NCBI GenBank assembly: GCA_910587425.1
Contig: CAJUKU010000017.1
Span: 1 to 46,001, forward strand
DNA from: an uncultured Muribaculaceae bacterium
GTDB lineage: Bacteria; Bacteroidota; Bacteroidia; Bacteroidales; Muribaculaceae
DNA length: 46,001 nucleotides
Reading direction: 5' to 3'
Position 1 is the first letter of the stretch, and each line of letters opens with the position of its first letter. A program made the position numbers and the translations under genes. The notes under the pieces were generated by a model. It ran no database searches and had not been told where the DNA came from. It worked only from the letters and a program-made list of their open reading frames with translations. Below are positions 27,702-36,378 of this stretch, piece by piece.

Positions 27702-27739
27702 AGGCGACCCATTGAGGGGATCCTCGCGCGTTGCCGCAA

Positions 27740-27787
27740 TCAGCTGATAATCAGCATATTTACGGGGGGGGGTAAAATTTGAATCAT
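27740..27787 (-). CDS. Possible 15-residue leader peptide with a poly-C/poly-G tract
   Basis: ATG at 27787 with AGG just before it encodes MIQILPPPVNMLIIS, then TGA. Its Pro codons are a C9 tract (G9 on plus, 27764-27772). It sits 40 nt upstream of the terminator at 27643-27701 and about 70 nt downstream of a TACTTTTG box. This could be an attenuation leader peptide or chance. Confidence 0.25.
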   Translation of the reverse strand: MIQILPPPVNMLIIS

Positions 27788-27855
27788 CCTGTACACTTAA
27801 AAATAATGTAGTTGTTTATTAGCAGGGGGCGCGGCGGATATGTACGCGCTTGGCG

Positions 27856-27863
27856 CAAAAGTA
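27856..27863 (-). promoter_or_regulatory. Possible -7 element in the leader region
   Basis: TACTTTTG on the minus strand matches the -7 consensus, but no TTG lies 19-21 bp upstream. If active, it would make a leader of about 320 nt for the giant gene. The rest of 27864-28023 shows no other gene or site that I can support. Confidence 0.3.
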
Positions 27864-28023
27864 GTAAAGTGTTGTGAATAAATCTGCGCCGCCGCGCAAA
27901 ATTTAACAGAATTGTAACATTGAGGCTGTCTGCAGTGCTTTTTGCGAGGTGGAGCTTGCTGGGGAGTGGAGGCTGTGGTTGTAGCCTCACAAGCATCCCT
28001 ACAAGCAGAGCCTCTGCAAGCCG

Positions 28024-29496
28024 CTATTTCCGCCAGAAGCCGGGGGTGAAGAGAAGGAGGACAGTGAAGAGCTCGAGGCGTCCGATGAGCATGAGTAGCG
28101 ACAGCACCCATTTGCCGATGTCGGGGATCGCCTCATAGCTTTCGCCATAGCCGGTGACACCCGATCCGAGTCCGGTGTTGCTTATGCAGCTGAACGACGA
28201 GAAGAACGAGTCGACAAGAGGGATATTGAATGCCGTAAGCACTATGCCGCCCACCATGATGATCATCACGTACAGGCAGAGGAACGCTATGACCTTGTTG
28301 ACGATGTCGGGCGGAATGACCTTGTCGTTGACGCGCACGCTGAGTATTGCCGAGGGGTGGAGCGAGCGGTACAGCTCGTTGCGGGTATTTTTCAGCAGAT
28401 AGATCAGGCGGTCGATCTTAGCGCCGCCGCTTGTAGATCCGGCACATGCGCCGAAGAACATGAGCATGAAGAGTATGGCGAGCACAAATGTGCCCCAATT
28501 CTCGAAGTTGCTTACGGTGAGTCCGGTGGATGTGATGGTCGATATGATCTGAAACAGTGGATCGAGCGTGACGGCGGATATGGATGTCGCCTGATCGCGG
28601 CGGATGATCGCGATGAGGAACAGCACGTAAGCCGCGAGGATTATGCGTATATACGTCTTGAACACGTCGTTGCGCCAGAAGCAGCGCAGATCGCCGCGCG
28701 AGGCTTTGAACAGCAGTCCGAAGTTGACGCCGCCGAGAAACATGAATATGGTTATGACAATGCCGATGTAGGTGGAGTGCCATGCACCCACGGAGTCGTC
28801 GCGTGTGGAGAATCCTCCGGTCGATATTGAGGAGAAAGCGTGGCAGAGAGCATCGAAGAGATCCATAGGTCCGATCCACAGCAGCAGTGTGAGTACGGCG
28901 GTGAGTACGAAATATATAGCCCACAGTCCTTTGGCGGTCTGCGAGATGCGCGGGCGGATCTTGTCGTGGGTGATGCCGGTCACCTCGGCGTTGAACATCT
29001 GCATGCCGCCCGAATGGTTGAGCATCGGTATCACGGCGAGGGTGAACAGAATGATTCCCATGCCTCCGATCCACTGCATGAGGCAGCGCCAGAGGAGTAT
29101 GCCGTGCGAGAGGTGCTCGACCGTCGGCAGCACCGTGGCTCCGGTGGTGGTGAAGCCGGACATCGCCTCGAAGAAAGCATCGCTGACATCGAGCGGTGTG
29201 GAGCATATCATGAACGGAATCATGCCGAAGAGGGAGAACACGATCCATACGGAAGCGGTGAGGAGGAATCCCTCGCGCTTGCCCATGTCGGAGCGTGATG
29301 AGCGCACCCCGAATGTCATGCAAGCGCCGGTGCCCGCGGTTATGGCGGCGGTTATGGCGAAGCTCATTGCATCTGACTCGGAGTAGATCAGCGATGTCAG
29401 CGCGGGGATGAGCAGGAACACAGCCTCGATCATGAGGAGCCAGCCCACGACGCGTGCTATTATGGCGAAGTTGATGAGTGGACGGGTCTTGCTCAT
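28024..29496 (-). CDS. trkH: Potassium uptake protein TrkH
   Basis: The 490-residue integral membrane subunit of the Trk K+ system. Four pore-loop repeats with the Gly of the filter are visible: SGFTTTGATVL, SSISTGGFSTRDD, ITSTGLTVSNF and SNTGLGSG. Ten or so membrane helices fit the family. A TSGGAKIDR loop between repeats is typical. Its ATG overlaps the trkA stop by 4 bp (ATGA), so it is translationally coupled. It works with the RCK-domain TrkA to control K+ uptake. Confidence 0.95.
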   Translation of the reverse strand: MSKTRPLINFAIIARVVGWLLMIEAVFLLIPALTSLIYSESDAMSFAITAAITAGTGACMTFGVRSSRSDMGKREGFLLTASVWIVFSLFGMIPFMICSTPLDVSDAFFEAMSGFTTTGATVLPTVEHLSHGILLWRCLMQWIGGMGIILFTLAVIPMLNHSGGMQMFNAEVTGITHDKIRPRISQTAKGLWAIYFVLTAVLTLLLWIGPMDLFDALCHAFSSISTGGFSTRDDSVGAWHSTYIGIVITIFMFLGGVNFGLLFKASRGDLRCFWRNDVFKTYIRIILAAYVLFLIAIIRRDQATSISAVTLDPLFQIISTITSTGLTVSNFENWGTFVLAILFMLMFFGACAGSTSGGAKIDRLIYLLKNTRNELYRSLHPSAILSVRVNDKVIPPDIVNKVIAFLCLYVMIIMVGGIVLTAFNIPLVDSFFSSFSCISNTGLGSGVTGYGESYEAIPDIGKWVLSLLMLIGRLELFTVLLLFTPGFWRK

Positions 29497-30830
29497 TGTC
29501 CGAATAGGCGTTCGATTTTATGTATCGCTCCGCTGAGGCAGAATACGACCACGTGGTCGCCGGGCTGTATGACGGTGTTACCGTTTACGAGCATTCCGTG
29601 TCCGTCGCGTATCAGTCCGGCGATGGTCATGTCGCGCGACAGTCCGAGATCTTTCACAGGTCCGCGTGTTATCTTGGATTTCGGCTTCACCTCGATCTCG
29701 GCAACATCGGCGTCGGCAAGCGCCATGAATTTCGACGATGCGGCGTCGGCGTCGAGAAGCAGCTGGAAGATATTGGACGAAGCGAGCAGTTTCTTGTTGA
29801 TCACGGTGCCGATGTTTAGGTTTTCGGCTGATGATATGAACTGCAGGTCCTCGACCTCGGCAATGGTCTTGCGCACGCCGTGCTCCTTGGCTGTGACAGA
29901 TGCGAGTATGTTTGTCTCCGAGCTGTCGGTGAGCGCTATGAATGCATCCATGTCGTCGATGCCCTCCTCGACAAGTGTGTCAAGGTCGCGTGCGTCGGCA
30001 TTGATGATGCGTGCGTCGGGGCACCGTTCACAGAGCTTGTTGCAGCGTGCACGGTCGATGTCGATGATCTTGAAGCGGTAGCGGTCGGCAGCCATTGCGG
30101 TGAGCCTTACGGCTATGCGGCTACCGCCCATGATGAGCACCTTGCGGATCTCCTGCTGCGTCTTGCCGCAGATGTCGCGTATGGCATCGATGTGCGGGCG
30201 CGTGGTGGTGAAATAGAGTATGTCGTTGGTCTCTATCCGGTCGTCGCCGCGCGGGATGATAGTGGTGTGCGCGCGTTTGATCGCCGCGACGTGAAACGCA
30301 TGCTCCTGCATGGCGAGCTGTTTGAGCTGCATGCCGCGCAGGCGTGCGTTCTCGCGGATCTTCACCCCTATGACAAGCAGCTCGCCGTCGTGGATCTCGA
30401 ACCATGTGCGCACCCAAGTGCGACGCAGGGAGGTGAGTATTTCGGCAGCGGCGAGGTATTCGGGGTAGATGAGCTTGTCGACACCCATGCGGAGGAAGTA
30501 CTCGGAGTGCTCCGTCTCCATGAACTCGTAGTTGTCGATTCGCGCTACAGTGCGTTTCGCTCCGAGACTCTTGGCTATGGAGCTGGCTATGACGTTTGTA
30601 GTCTCAAATGGGGTTACGGCTATGAACAGGTCGCAACGCTCCACTCCGGCATCGCGGAGCACGTTGAACGATGTCGGCGAGCCGCGTTTGGTCATCAGAT
30701 TGTAGTTGGCATCGATGACGGCAAGGCGGTCGGCGTCGTTGTCGACAAGCGTTATGTCCTGCTCCTCGCGCGAGAGGAGTTTGGCGAGGTGCGAGCCTAC
30801 TTCACCGGCTCCGACTATGACGATTTTCAT
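29493..30830 (-). CDS. trkA: Trk potassium system regulatory subunit TrkA
   Basis: A 445-residue cytosolic NAD(H)/nucleotide-binding regulator of TrkH, built from two RCK_N/RCK_C pairs. The first Rossmann motif is VGAGEVGSHLA at the N-terminus; the second half begins near VLIMGGSRIAVRL. Each is followed by a TrkA_C domain (RGMQLKQLAM; KSKITRGPVKDLG). Start at 30830 because it overlaps the dxs stop as ATGA and begins the Rossmann fold; the open frame extending to 31001 is only unused upstream sequence inside dxs. It is coupled to dxs and trkH. Confidence 0.95.
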   Translation of the reverse strand: MKIVIVGAGEVGSHLAKLLSREEQDITLVDNDADRLAVIDANYNLMTKRGSPTSFNVLRDAGVERCDLFIAVTPFETTNVIASSIAKSLGAKRTVARIDNYEFMETEHSEYFLRMGVDKLIYPEYLAAAEILTSLRRTWVRTWFEIHDGELLVIGVKIRENARLRGMQLKQLAMQEHAFHVAAIKRAHTTIIPRGDDRIETNDILYFTTTRPHIDAIRDICGKTQQEIRKVLIMGGSRIAVRLTAMAADRYRFKIIDIDRARCNKLCERCPDARIINADARDLDTLVEEGIDDMDAFIALTDSSETNILASVTAKEHGVRKTIAEVEDLQFISSAENLNIGTVINKKLLASSNIFQLLLDADAASSKFMALADADVAEIEVKPKSKITRGPVKDLGLSRDMTIAGLIRDGHGMLVNGNTVIQPGDHVVVFCLSGAIHKIERLFGQ

Positions 30831-32779
30831 TTGTTGGCGGTTTTGGCGTTGCGGGCGGCATCGGTGATGGCACGGGTTATCGCGGGTGTGTCGATGCCGC
30901 AGAGGGTGTGGAGCTGTGCCGGCGTGCCTTGCGGTATGAACCTGTCGGGAATGCCGAGCCGCGTGACGGGGATGTTGTTGTAACCGCGTGCGGCGAGCCA
31001 TTCGAGCACGGCGCTGCCGAGTCCGCCGTCAGTCGTTCCGTCCTCGACGGTGACTATCGGTCGCCCGCTTTGCGCCGCTTCGGTGAGAATGGTGTCGTCG
31101 AGCGGCTTGAGGAATATCATGTCGCAGTGTGTGGTGCTGATCCCTTGTGCGGCAGCCTCGCGCACTGCTTCGGCGGCTTCGTATGCCACAGGTCCAATGG
31201 TCAGGAGTGTTACGTCCGCGCCCTCCGAAAGGCGGCGTCCGCGCCCTACGGGGAGTTCGCTCGCGGCGGTGCCTGAATCGTGGGCGGTGCCGCGCGGATA
31301 GCGTATCGCCCATGGTCCGCGGCGTGAGTCGGATTGTGATGTCAGGAGCAGCGACCGGAGTGTGTCGGCGTCGGCGGGCGAGGCTACGGTCATGCCGGGT
31401 ATAACGCGGAGATATGCGAGATCGAGCACGCCGTGGTGTGTCACTCCATCCTCGCCGACGAGCCCGGCGCGGTCTATGCAGAATGTCACCGGAAGGCTCT
31501 GCACGGCTACATCGTGGATTATATTGTCGTAGGCGCGCTGCAGGAATGCCGAGTAGATCGCCACGTACGGGAGCATTCCGTCCTTGGCGAGTCCGCCGGC
31601 AAATGTTACGGCATGTCCTTCGGAGATCCCGACGTCAAACGTGCGCTGCGGGAACTCCTTCTGCAGCATCGAGATGGATGTGCCGGAGGGCATGGCGGCG
31701 GTTATGCCGCATATCCTTGGATTGGTGCGGGCAAGCTCTACAAGCTCGCTGCCGAACACATCCTGAAATTTCGGCTTTGCGGGTGTCGTTTCGCCTGTGA
31801 TCCGTTTGCCAGTCTGCGGATTGAAGCGTCCGGGGGCATGCCATACCGACGGATCAGCCTCGGCGGGTGCATAACCTTTTCCTTTGGTGGTGCATAGGTG
31901 CAGGATGCGCGGACCGGTTATATCCTTGATGTCGTTGAGCACGCGGATGAGACGGGGCAGATCATGACCGTCGAACGGTCCGAAGTAGCGTATGTTCAGC
32001 CCCTCGAATATATTCTGCTCCTTGGTGAAGAATGATTTCAGGCTGTTGTTGAGCCGGATCACCCGACCCTTGTTGCGGTCGTTGAAGAGGTGCAGCTTGC
32101 GCAGCAGCCGGTAGAGCCGGTAGCGGAAGCTGTTGTAGCCTTTGGATGCGGTGAGGTGGGCGAGGTATGAGTTCAGCGAACCGGTGTTGCGGTCGATCGA
32201 CATGTCGTTGTCGTTGAGCACAATCAGCAGGTTGTTAGCCGAGTTCGCGGCATTGTTGAGCCCTTCGAATGCGAGTCCACCCCCTATTGATGCGTCACCG
32301 ATGACGGCTACCACATTCCGGCGCTCACCTTTGATCGCCGCTGCCGTAGCCATACCGAGTGCGGCGGATATGGAGTTGGAAGCGTGTCCGGCAGTGAATG
32401 TGTCGTACTCGCTCTCGTCAGGATTCGGGAATCCGCTGAGACCTCCGAGTTTACGGTTGGTGTGGAAGCGGGCGGCGCGTCCGGTGAGCAGTTTGTGTCC
32501 GTAAGCCTGATGTCCTACGTCCCAGACTATGCGGTCGTATGGGGTATTGAACACGTAGTGGAGCGCTACGGTCAACTCGACCGCGCCCATGCTTGAGGCG
32601 AAGTGTCCGGGGTTGGAGGAGAGCGAATCTATGAGAAAATGCCTTATGTCGGTGCAGACGTCGGTCAGCTTTTCGACAGGGAGCCGCCGCAGGTCGTCGG
32701 GTGAGTTTATGGCGCTGAGCAGCGGGTATAGCTTTGCGTCAGGCTCACGCCGGGTGTCGTCGGGAGGCACCGGTAGCAT
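30827..32779 (-). CDS. dxs: 1-deoxy-D-xylulose-5-phosphate synthase
   Basis: The first enzyme of the MEP isoprenoid pathway: it joins pyruvate and glyceraldehyde 3-phosphate using thiamine diphosphate. Visible features are DVGHQAYGHK, the ThDP/Mg motif GDASIGGGLAFEGLNNA and the transketolase pyrimidine domain DVGISEGHAVTFAGGLA, then a C-terminal domain. From ATG 32779 it is 650 residues, close to the usual 620-640. I prefer that start over 32800 and 32821 because it lies one base after the stop of the small membrane ORF at 32781-32960. The stop overlaps trkA. Confidence 0.95.
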   Translation of the reverse strand: MLPVPPDDTRREPDAKLYPLLSAINSPDDLRRLPVEKLTDVCTDIRHFLIDSLSSNPGHFASSMGAVELTVALHYVFNTPYDRIVWDVGHQAYGHKLLTGRAARFHTNRKLGGLSGFPNPDESEYDTFTAGHASNSISAALGMATAAAIKGERRNVVAVIGDASIGGGLAFEGLNNAANSANNLLIVLNDNDMSIDRNTGSLNSYLAHLTASKGYNSFRYRLYRLLRKLHLFNDRNKGRVIRLNNSLKSFFTKEQNIFEGLNIRYFGPFDGHDLPRLIRVLNDIKDITGPRILHLCTTKGKGYAPAEADPSVWHAPGRFNPQTGKRITGETTPAKPKFQDVFGSELVELARTNPRICGITAAMPSGTSISMLQKEFPQRTFDVGISEGHAVTFAGGLAKDGMLPYVAIYSAFLQRAYDNIIHDVAVQSLPVTFCIDRAGLVGEDGVTHHGVLDLAYLRVIPGMTVASPADADTLRSLLLTSQSDSRRGPWAIRYPRGTAHDSGTAASELPVGRGRRLSEGADVTLLTIGPVAYEAAEAVREAAAQGISTTHCDMIFLKPLDDTILTEAAQSGRPIVTVEDGTTDGGLGSAVLEWLAARGYNNIPVTRLGIPDRFIPQGTPAQLHTLCGIDTPAITRAITDAARNAKTANK

Positions 32780-32780
32780 G

Positions 32781-32960
32781 TTATTTTCTGTCTCGCACAT
32801 ATTTTTTATAAAGAGGGACAAACACCACCACTCCCGACGCCACCACCCAGAAGAGTGTGCGCAGCGTGAACGGTTGCGTGGCTATCATCAGCACACACAG
32901 CACCGCCCAGAGCAGGGCGATGAAAACAAGACGCACGATCTGACCGCCTGTGAGTTTCAT
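32781..32960 (-). CDS. Small membrane protein, first gene of the dxs-trkA-trkH operon
   Basis: A 59-residue frame starting MKLTGGQIVRLVFIALLWAV and ending YKKYVRDRK. It has two hydrophobic segments (about residues 9-27 and 33-50) joined by a short TQPFT turn, with a basic C-terminus. The stop is separated by one base from the dxs ATG, and a consensus promoter lies 29 bp upstream, so it is very likely translated. I do not recognise the family. Confidence 0.75.
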   Translation of the reverse strand: MKLTGGQIVRLVFIALLWAVLCVLMIATQPFTLRTLFWVVASGVVVFVPLYKKYVRDRK

Positions 32961-32988
32961 GATAGGGTTATGTTTGTCATTTCAACGG

Positions 32989-33020
32989 CAAAGTTAATAA
33001 GTATTCGCGTGAAAATGAAA
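32989..33020 (-). promoter_or_regulatory. Promoter of the small ORF-dxs-trkA-trkH operon
   Basis: Minus-strand -7 TAACTTTG (32989-32996) with TTTC at the -33 position (33017-33020) and a 20-bp spacer. Confidence 0.65.
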
Positions 33021-33112
33021 TCCCGCAGGCGCAACTTTTGCCGTTGTCGGCGCCACTCTATATAATATATGTGTATGTATTGGAATGATATTGTGAATTA
33101 ATTAAGGAATTT

Positions 33113-33144
33113 TTTCCGCAATTCGGATAAAGTTTGTAAATTTG
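33113..33144 (+). promoter_or_regulatory. Promoter for the biotin-dependent decarboxylase gene
   Basis: TTTC (33113-33116), 20-bp spacer, -7 TAAATTTG (33137-33144). The ATG follows at 33182. Confidence 0.6.
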
Positions 33145-33181
33145 CCGCAAGTTATAAAGCAACATCAAGAACATCATCTTT

Positions 33182-35065
33182 ATGGAAAATCGAAAACTGA
33201 AGATAAGAGACCTGACGATGCGCGACGGACAGCAGTCGCTCTTTGCCACCCGCATGAGTCAGCAGACCATCGACCGCCTCCTGCCGCTCTACGAAGATGC
33301 CGGCTTCTATATCATGGAGGTGTGGGGCGGTGCAGTGCCCGACTCCGTCATGCGCTACCTCGGCGAATCGCCCTGGGATCGTCTGCGCCGTGCCAGCGAG
33401 GCTATGAAGGGCAAATCACTGCTCTCGGCGCTGTCGCGTGGTCGCAACCTGTTCGGCTATGTGCCTTATCCCAACAGTGTGCTCGAGGGATTCTATAAAG
33501 AGGCTATCGACAACGGACTGAACGTGATGCGCATATTTGATGCTCTCAACGATATCGACAACGTGCGCGACTCCATAGGCATGATCAACCGCCTGGGCGG
33601 AATAGCCGATGGCGCTGTGTGCTACACTGTTGATCCGAAAGAGGAACCCCGTCAGGAGGGAGGATTCGGTGCACGTCTGAAAAAACTGTTCGGCGGTGCC
33701 CCGAAAGAGCCCGAAAAGATATTTACCGACGATTACTTCGTCAGCAAGGCTATGGAGATGGAGGCGCTCGGAGCCAAGATCATCACGCTCAAGGATATGG
33801 CTGGACTTGTCAACCCGCTCCGCGCTGCGTCGATCATATCGAAGCTTAAGAAGAACGTCAAGGCTGACGTGGACTTCCACACCCACTGCACTCCGGGCTA
33901 TGGTCTCGCTTCGTCAGTCATGGCTATGATTCATGGTGTAGATATCCTCGATACAAACATCTGGTGGTTCGGCGGTGGCTCGGCAGCTCCGGCAATCGAG
34001 CTTATCTACGTGTTCGCACAGCGTCTCGGCATAGAGGTGGATGTGAACATGGAGGCTGTGGGACGCATCCGCAAGGAGCTTCTCGGTGCACGCAAGGAGC
34101 TTGCGGCGTTCGATCTTGTCAAGGAGATGCCTATCGAGTTCGACCCGCTCACCGACACTATTCCCGATCATATCAGCCGCCAGTTTGATCTCGCCATCGA
34201 GGCTGGACGTGCCGGCAACGAGGAGGCTATGCTCGACGCTTGCCACGCTATCGAGGATTATTTCCGTTTCCCGAAGCCCAACGAGCTTGTCAAGAATGCC
34301 GAGGTTCCGGGTGGAATGTACAGCAACATGGTCGCGCAGCTCAAGTCGCTTAAGGCTGACGATGTGCTCGACGAGGCTATGGCGCTCATCCCTAAGGTGC
34401 GCCGCGATGCCGGACTTGTGCCTCTCGTGACCCCTACAAGCCAGATCGTTGGCAGTCAGGCTGTGTTCCTCGCTCTTGACCGCAAGAAAGGCAATCCCGA
34501 CTACTCCAACACTTCCAATCAGTTCATGTCGCTCATCAAGGGTGAATATGGTCATACGCCTGTGGCGATAGATCCGGAGTTCCGCCGGCAAATCACCGGT
34601 GATCCCACCGAGCATCCTTACGATGTCAGCGCATACCGCGCTCCCGAGAATCCTGTTCTCGACGAGTTCGGCGGTGTCAAACTCGCAGCTAACAATGAGG
34701 AGTACCTGCTGCTTCAGCTTCTCCCCTCCGTGGCTAACGGCTTCCTGCGCAACAAGCGCCAGCAGGAGTTCAATGCTGCGCAGGAGGCTGCCGCAGCTGC
34801 CGCTCCCAAGGAGGAGGAACAGCCCAAGCAGGCTGAGGAGCCTATCACCGGCGAGGTGCTTTCAGGACCGATGCCTGGCACAATCATTGAGATTGATGTT
34901 AAGCCCGGCGATAAGGTGAAGAAGGGTCAGCGTCTGCTCGTCTACGAGTCGATGAAGATGGAGAACGACGTGGAGGCTGAGCACGATGCGGTGATCAAAC
35001 GCATATTCGTGACCAACGGACAGCGTTTCGGTGCCGACGAGCCTCTGATTGAGTTCGCCGACTGA
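33182..35065 (+). CDS. oadA: Oxaloacetate decarboxylase alpha / pyruvate carboxylase B-like subunit
   Basis: A 627-residue biotin-dependent carboxyltransferase. The HMGL-like domain shows TMRDGQQSLFATRM, the metal-binding HTHCTPG and the active-site TLKDMAG. A conserved carboxylase domain follows, then an Ala/Glu/Pro-rich linker (about residues 535-560) and a biotinyl domain with the modified Lys592 in YESMKMEND. The residue before MKM is Ser rather than the usual Ala. A short charged insertion follows YTVDPK. Without beta and gamma subunit genes beside it, it could be the decarboxylase alpha subunit, a pyruvate carboxylase B subunit or a transcarboxylase part. It has its own promoter. Confidence 0.88.
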   Translation: MENRKLKIRDLTMRDGQQSLFATRMSQQTIDRLLPLYEDAGFYIMEVWGGAVPDSVMRYLGESPWDRLRRASEAMKGKSLLSALSRGRNLFGYVPYPNSVLEGFYKEAIDNGLNVMRIFDALNDIDNVRDSIGMINRLGGIADGAVCYTVDPKEEPRQEGGFGARLKKLFGGAPKEPEKIFTDDYFVSKAMEMEALGAKIITLKDMAGLVNPLRAASIISKLKKNVKADVDFHTHCTPGYGLASSVMAMIHGVDILDTNIWWFGGGSAAPAIELIYVFAQRLGIEVDVNMEAVGRIRKELLGARKELAAFDLVKEMPIEFDPLTDTIPDHISRQFDLAIEAGRAGNEEAMLDACHAIEDYFRFPKPNELVKNAEVPGGMYSNMVAQLKSLKADDVLDEAMALIPKVRRDAGLVPLVTPTSQIVGSQAVFLALDRKKGNPDYSNTSNQFMSLIKGEYGHTPVAIDPEFRRQITGDPTEHPYDVSAYRAPENPVLDEFGGVKLAANNEEYLLLQLLPSVANGFLRNKRQQEFNAAQEAAAAAAPKEEEQPKQAEEPITGEVLSGPMPGTIIEIDVKPGDKVKKGQRLLVYESMKMENDVEAEHDAVIKRIFVTNGQRFGADEPLIEFAD

Positions 35066-35123
35066 TAATCATGCCGGTTATAGAGCCGGTGTGATGCAAC
35101 GCGGAAAAATTATAGTCCAAACT

Positions 35124-35155
35124 ATTGCGCGAAATCCGGGAAATCGCTAACTTTG
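35124..35155 (+). promoter_or_regulatory. Promoter of tRNA-Pro(TGG)
   Basis: ATTG (35124-35127), 20-bp spacer, -7 TAACTTTG (35148-35155), about 38 bp before the tRNA. Confidence 0.7.
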
Positions 35156-35192
35156 TCCCCGCAAAAGTTCCGCATGTGCGGAGCCGAGCATT

Positions 35193-35266
35193 CGGGGCGT
35201 AGCGCAGTCCGGTAGCGCACCTGGTTTGGGACCAGGTGGTCGCAGGTTCGAATCCTGTCACCCCGA
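35193..35266 (+). tRNA. tRNA-Pro (anticodon TGG)
   Basis: A complete cloverleaf of 74 nt. The anticodon loop TTTGGGA (anticodon TGG at 35227-35229) is closed by CCTGG/CCAGG, and the T loop is TTCGAAT. No CCA is encoded. The acceptor stem CGGGGCG/CACCCCG has a C6-A67 mismatch. Confidence 0.95.
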
Positions 35267-35276
35267 CAGCACAAAC

Positions 35277-35319
35277 AACAAGTGCGGCGTGCCGATTCCG
35301 GCACGCCGCACTTGTTATT
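35277..35319. terminator. Terminator between tRNA-Pro and the lipoprotein gene
   Basis: An 18-bp perfect stem (35277-35294 and 35299-35316) with a 4-nt loop; TTGTTATTT on the plus side. It can serve the tRNA and, on the minus strand, the gene ending at 35361. Confidence 0.85.
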
Positions 35320-35360
35320 TACCCCCTATGTATTTTACGTCATGAATAGAAGGGTATCTT

Positions 35361-36368
35361 TTATTTTAATTTTGCTATGGATAGAATCATGTCTGGTTGC
35401 GTATCCATAACGTGCGATTCGTCAATAGTGTCATTGGCGTGGCGATATGATAAATAATATCCGTCTATAAAGTTGTAAGTGTTGACGCTGCTGCCTGTGC
35501 GAGGATCCTTGATCTTGATATATTCAGACAATAAGGTGTTCTTGTCTGTCCTTATTAATCCGTTTCCCGTAGATGTCAGAAATGCAGCAGGGAGTTCCAC
35601 GATCTGCATGTAAGGAATGTGCCTCTGTACCTTTTTGATGAGATGGAAACGTGGCTCGATACTGTTTGTCGCGGGCTCATATCTGAAAAGTGTATCGCAG
35701 TTTGTAGAGCCGAAAGTGTGATGTCGGCAGTCTCTCGATGTGTAGGGGAGGGCGTTTATCGTACCATGCTCATCTGTCCATGCTGTCAGGCTGCTCCTGC
35801 CGGTGTATCTTATGTCGCTGATGCCGTTGTTGTCGAATCTTATATTTGCACAGCAGTAGAGTTCCCGGAAATTGCCGATTGGAAGCTTGAACGCTGTAAT
35901 TGACCCATCGGAGTTCGCAATCAGGAATGGTACAGCCATGTCCAGAAGCACAAATCCGGAGTGTATGCCAGCTGGAAGATTATACCGGTCGATGCGTCCG
36001 CCGGAGTGTGCAGTGAACAAGCAATTATGCTCCTCATCAATCAGAATGTCGGTGATTCTACTGTCGGATTGCAGATTCAGGTCAATCTGTCGATAAGGTT
36101 TATCACGGCTTATCAGATACGCCTCATAGCCACCTGAGGTGACAATGGCGATATATTTATCTGATATGGCATGTCTTGTCGGTGTGCCGTGCAGAGTGAC
36201 CGGATAATTGCATACGGAATCGATCATCTCATCGATGCTGACGGCGACAGCGGTGGTGTCTGTCGGATAGTCAGCGCAAAGGAATGGCATGGACTCCACT
36301 TCTTTGTCGGAACAAGCCTGCAGCGATATGGTGATTATTGTGGCATGTATTAATTTCGATGCGTTCAT
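35361..36368 (-). CDS. Propeller-type lipoprotein (BF3164/TolB-like)
   Basis: A lipoprotein of about 335 residues with signal and lipobox in MNASKLIHATIITISLQACS (Cys19). The rest is beta-rich with blade-like repeats (TDILIDEEHNCLF, SGGRIDRYNLPAG, ISDKYIAIVTSGG), resembling the 6-bladed propeller or BF3164-type group. Function unknown; outer-membrane or periplasmic. The start at 36368 is 11 bp past the stop of the upstream paralogue; the longer frame to 36398 would overlap it and lacks a signal at its N-terminus. Both genes form one unit and are AT-richer than neighbours. Confidence 0.75.
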   Translation of the reverse strand: MNASKLIHATIITISLQACSDKEVESMPFLCADYPTDTTAVAVSIDEMIDSVCNYPVTLHGTPTRHAISDKYIAIVTSGGYEAYLISRDKPYRQIDLNLQSDSRITDILIDEEHNCLFTAHSGGRIDRYNLPAGIHSGFVLLDMAVPFLIANSDGSITAFKLPIGNFRELYCCANIRFDNNGISDIRYTGRSSLTAWTDEHGTINALPYTSRDCRHHTFGSTNCDTLFRYEPATNSIEPRFHLIKKVQRHIPYMQIVELPAAFLTSTGNGLIRTDKNTLLSEYIKIKDPRTGSSVNTYNFIDGYYLSYRHANDTIDESHVMDTQPDMILSIAKLK

Positions 36369-36378
36369 CCGACGGTGT

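Noticed and set aside
27600..27760. A tRNA or known riboswitch in the leader before the giant gene
   Set aside because: No cloverleaf and no riboswitch motif that I can recognise; only a terminator hairpin and a short palindrome are visible.
29880..30983. A 367-codon plus-strand frame opposite trkA
   Set aside because: Opposite the well-defined trkA and dxs genes; no domain or start signal.
30830..31001. N-terminal extension of trkA to 31001
   Set aside because: It reads through dxs with Arg/His-rich shadow sequence. The Rossmann fold starts at 30830, which overlaps the dxs stop as ATGA.
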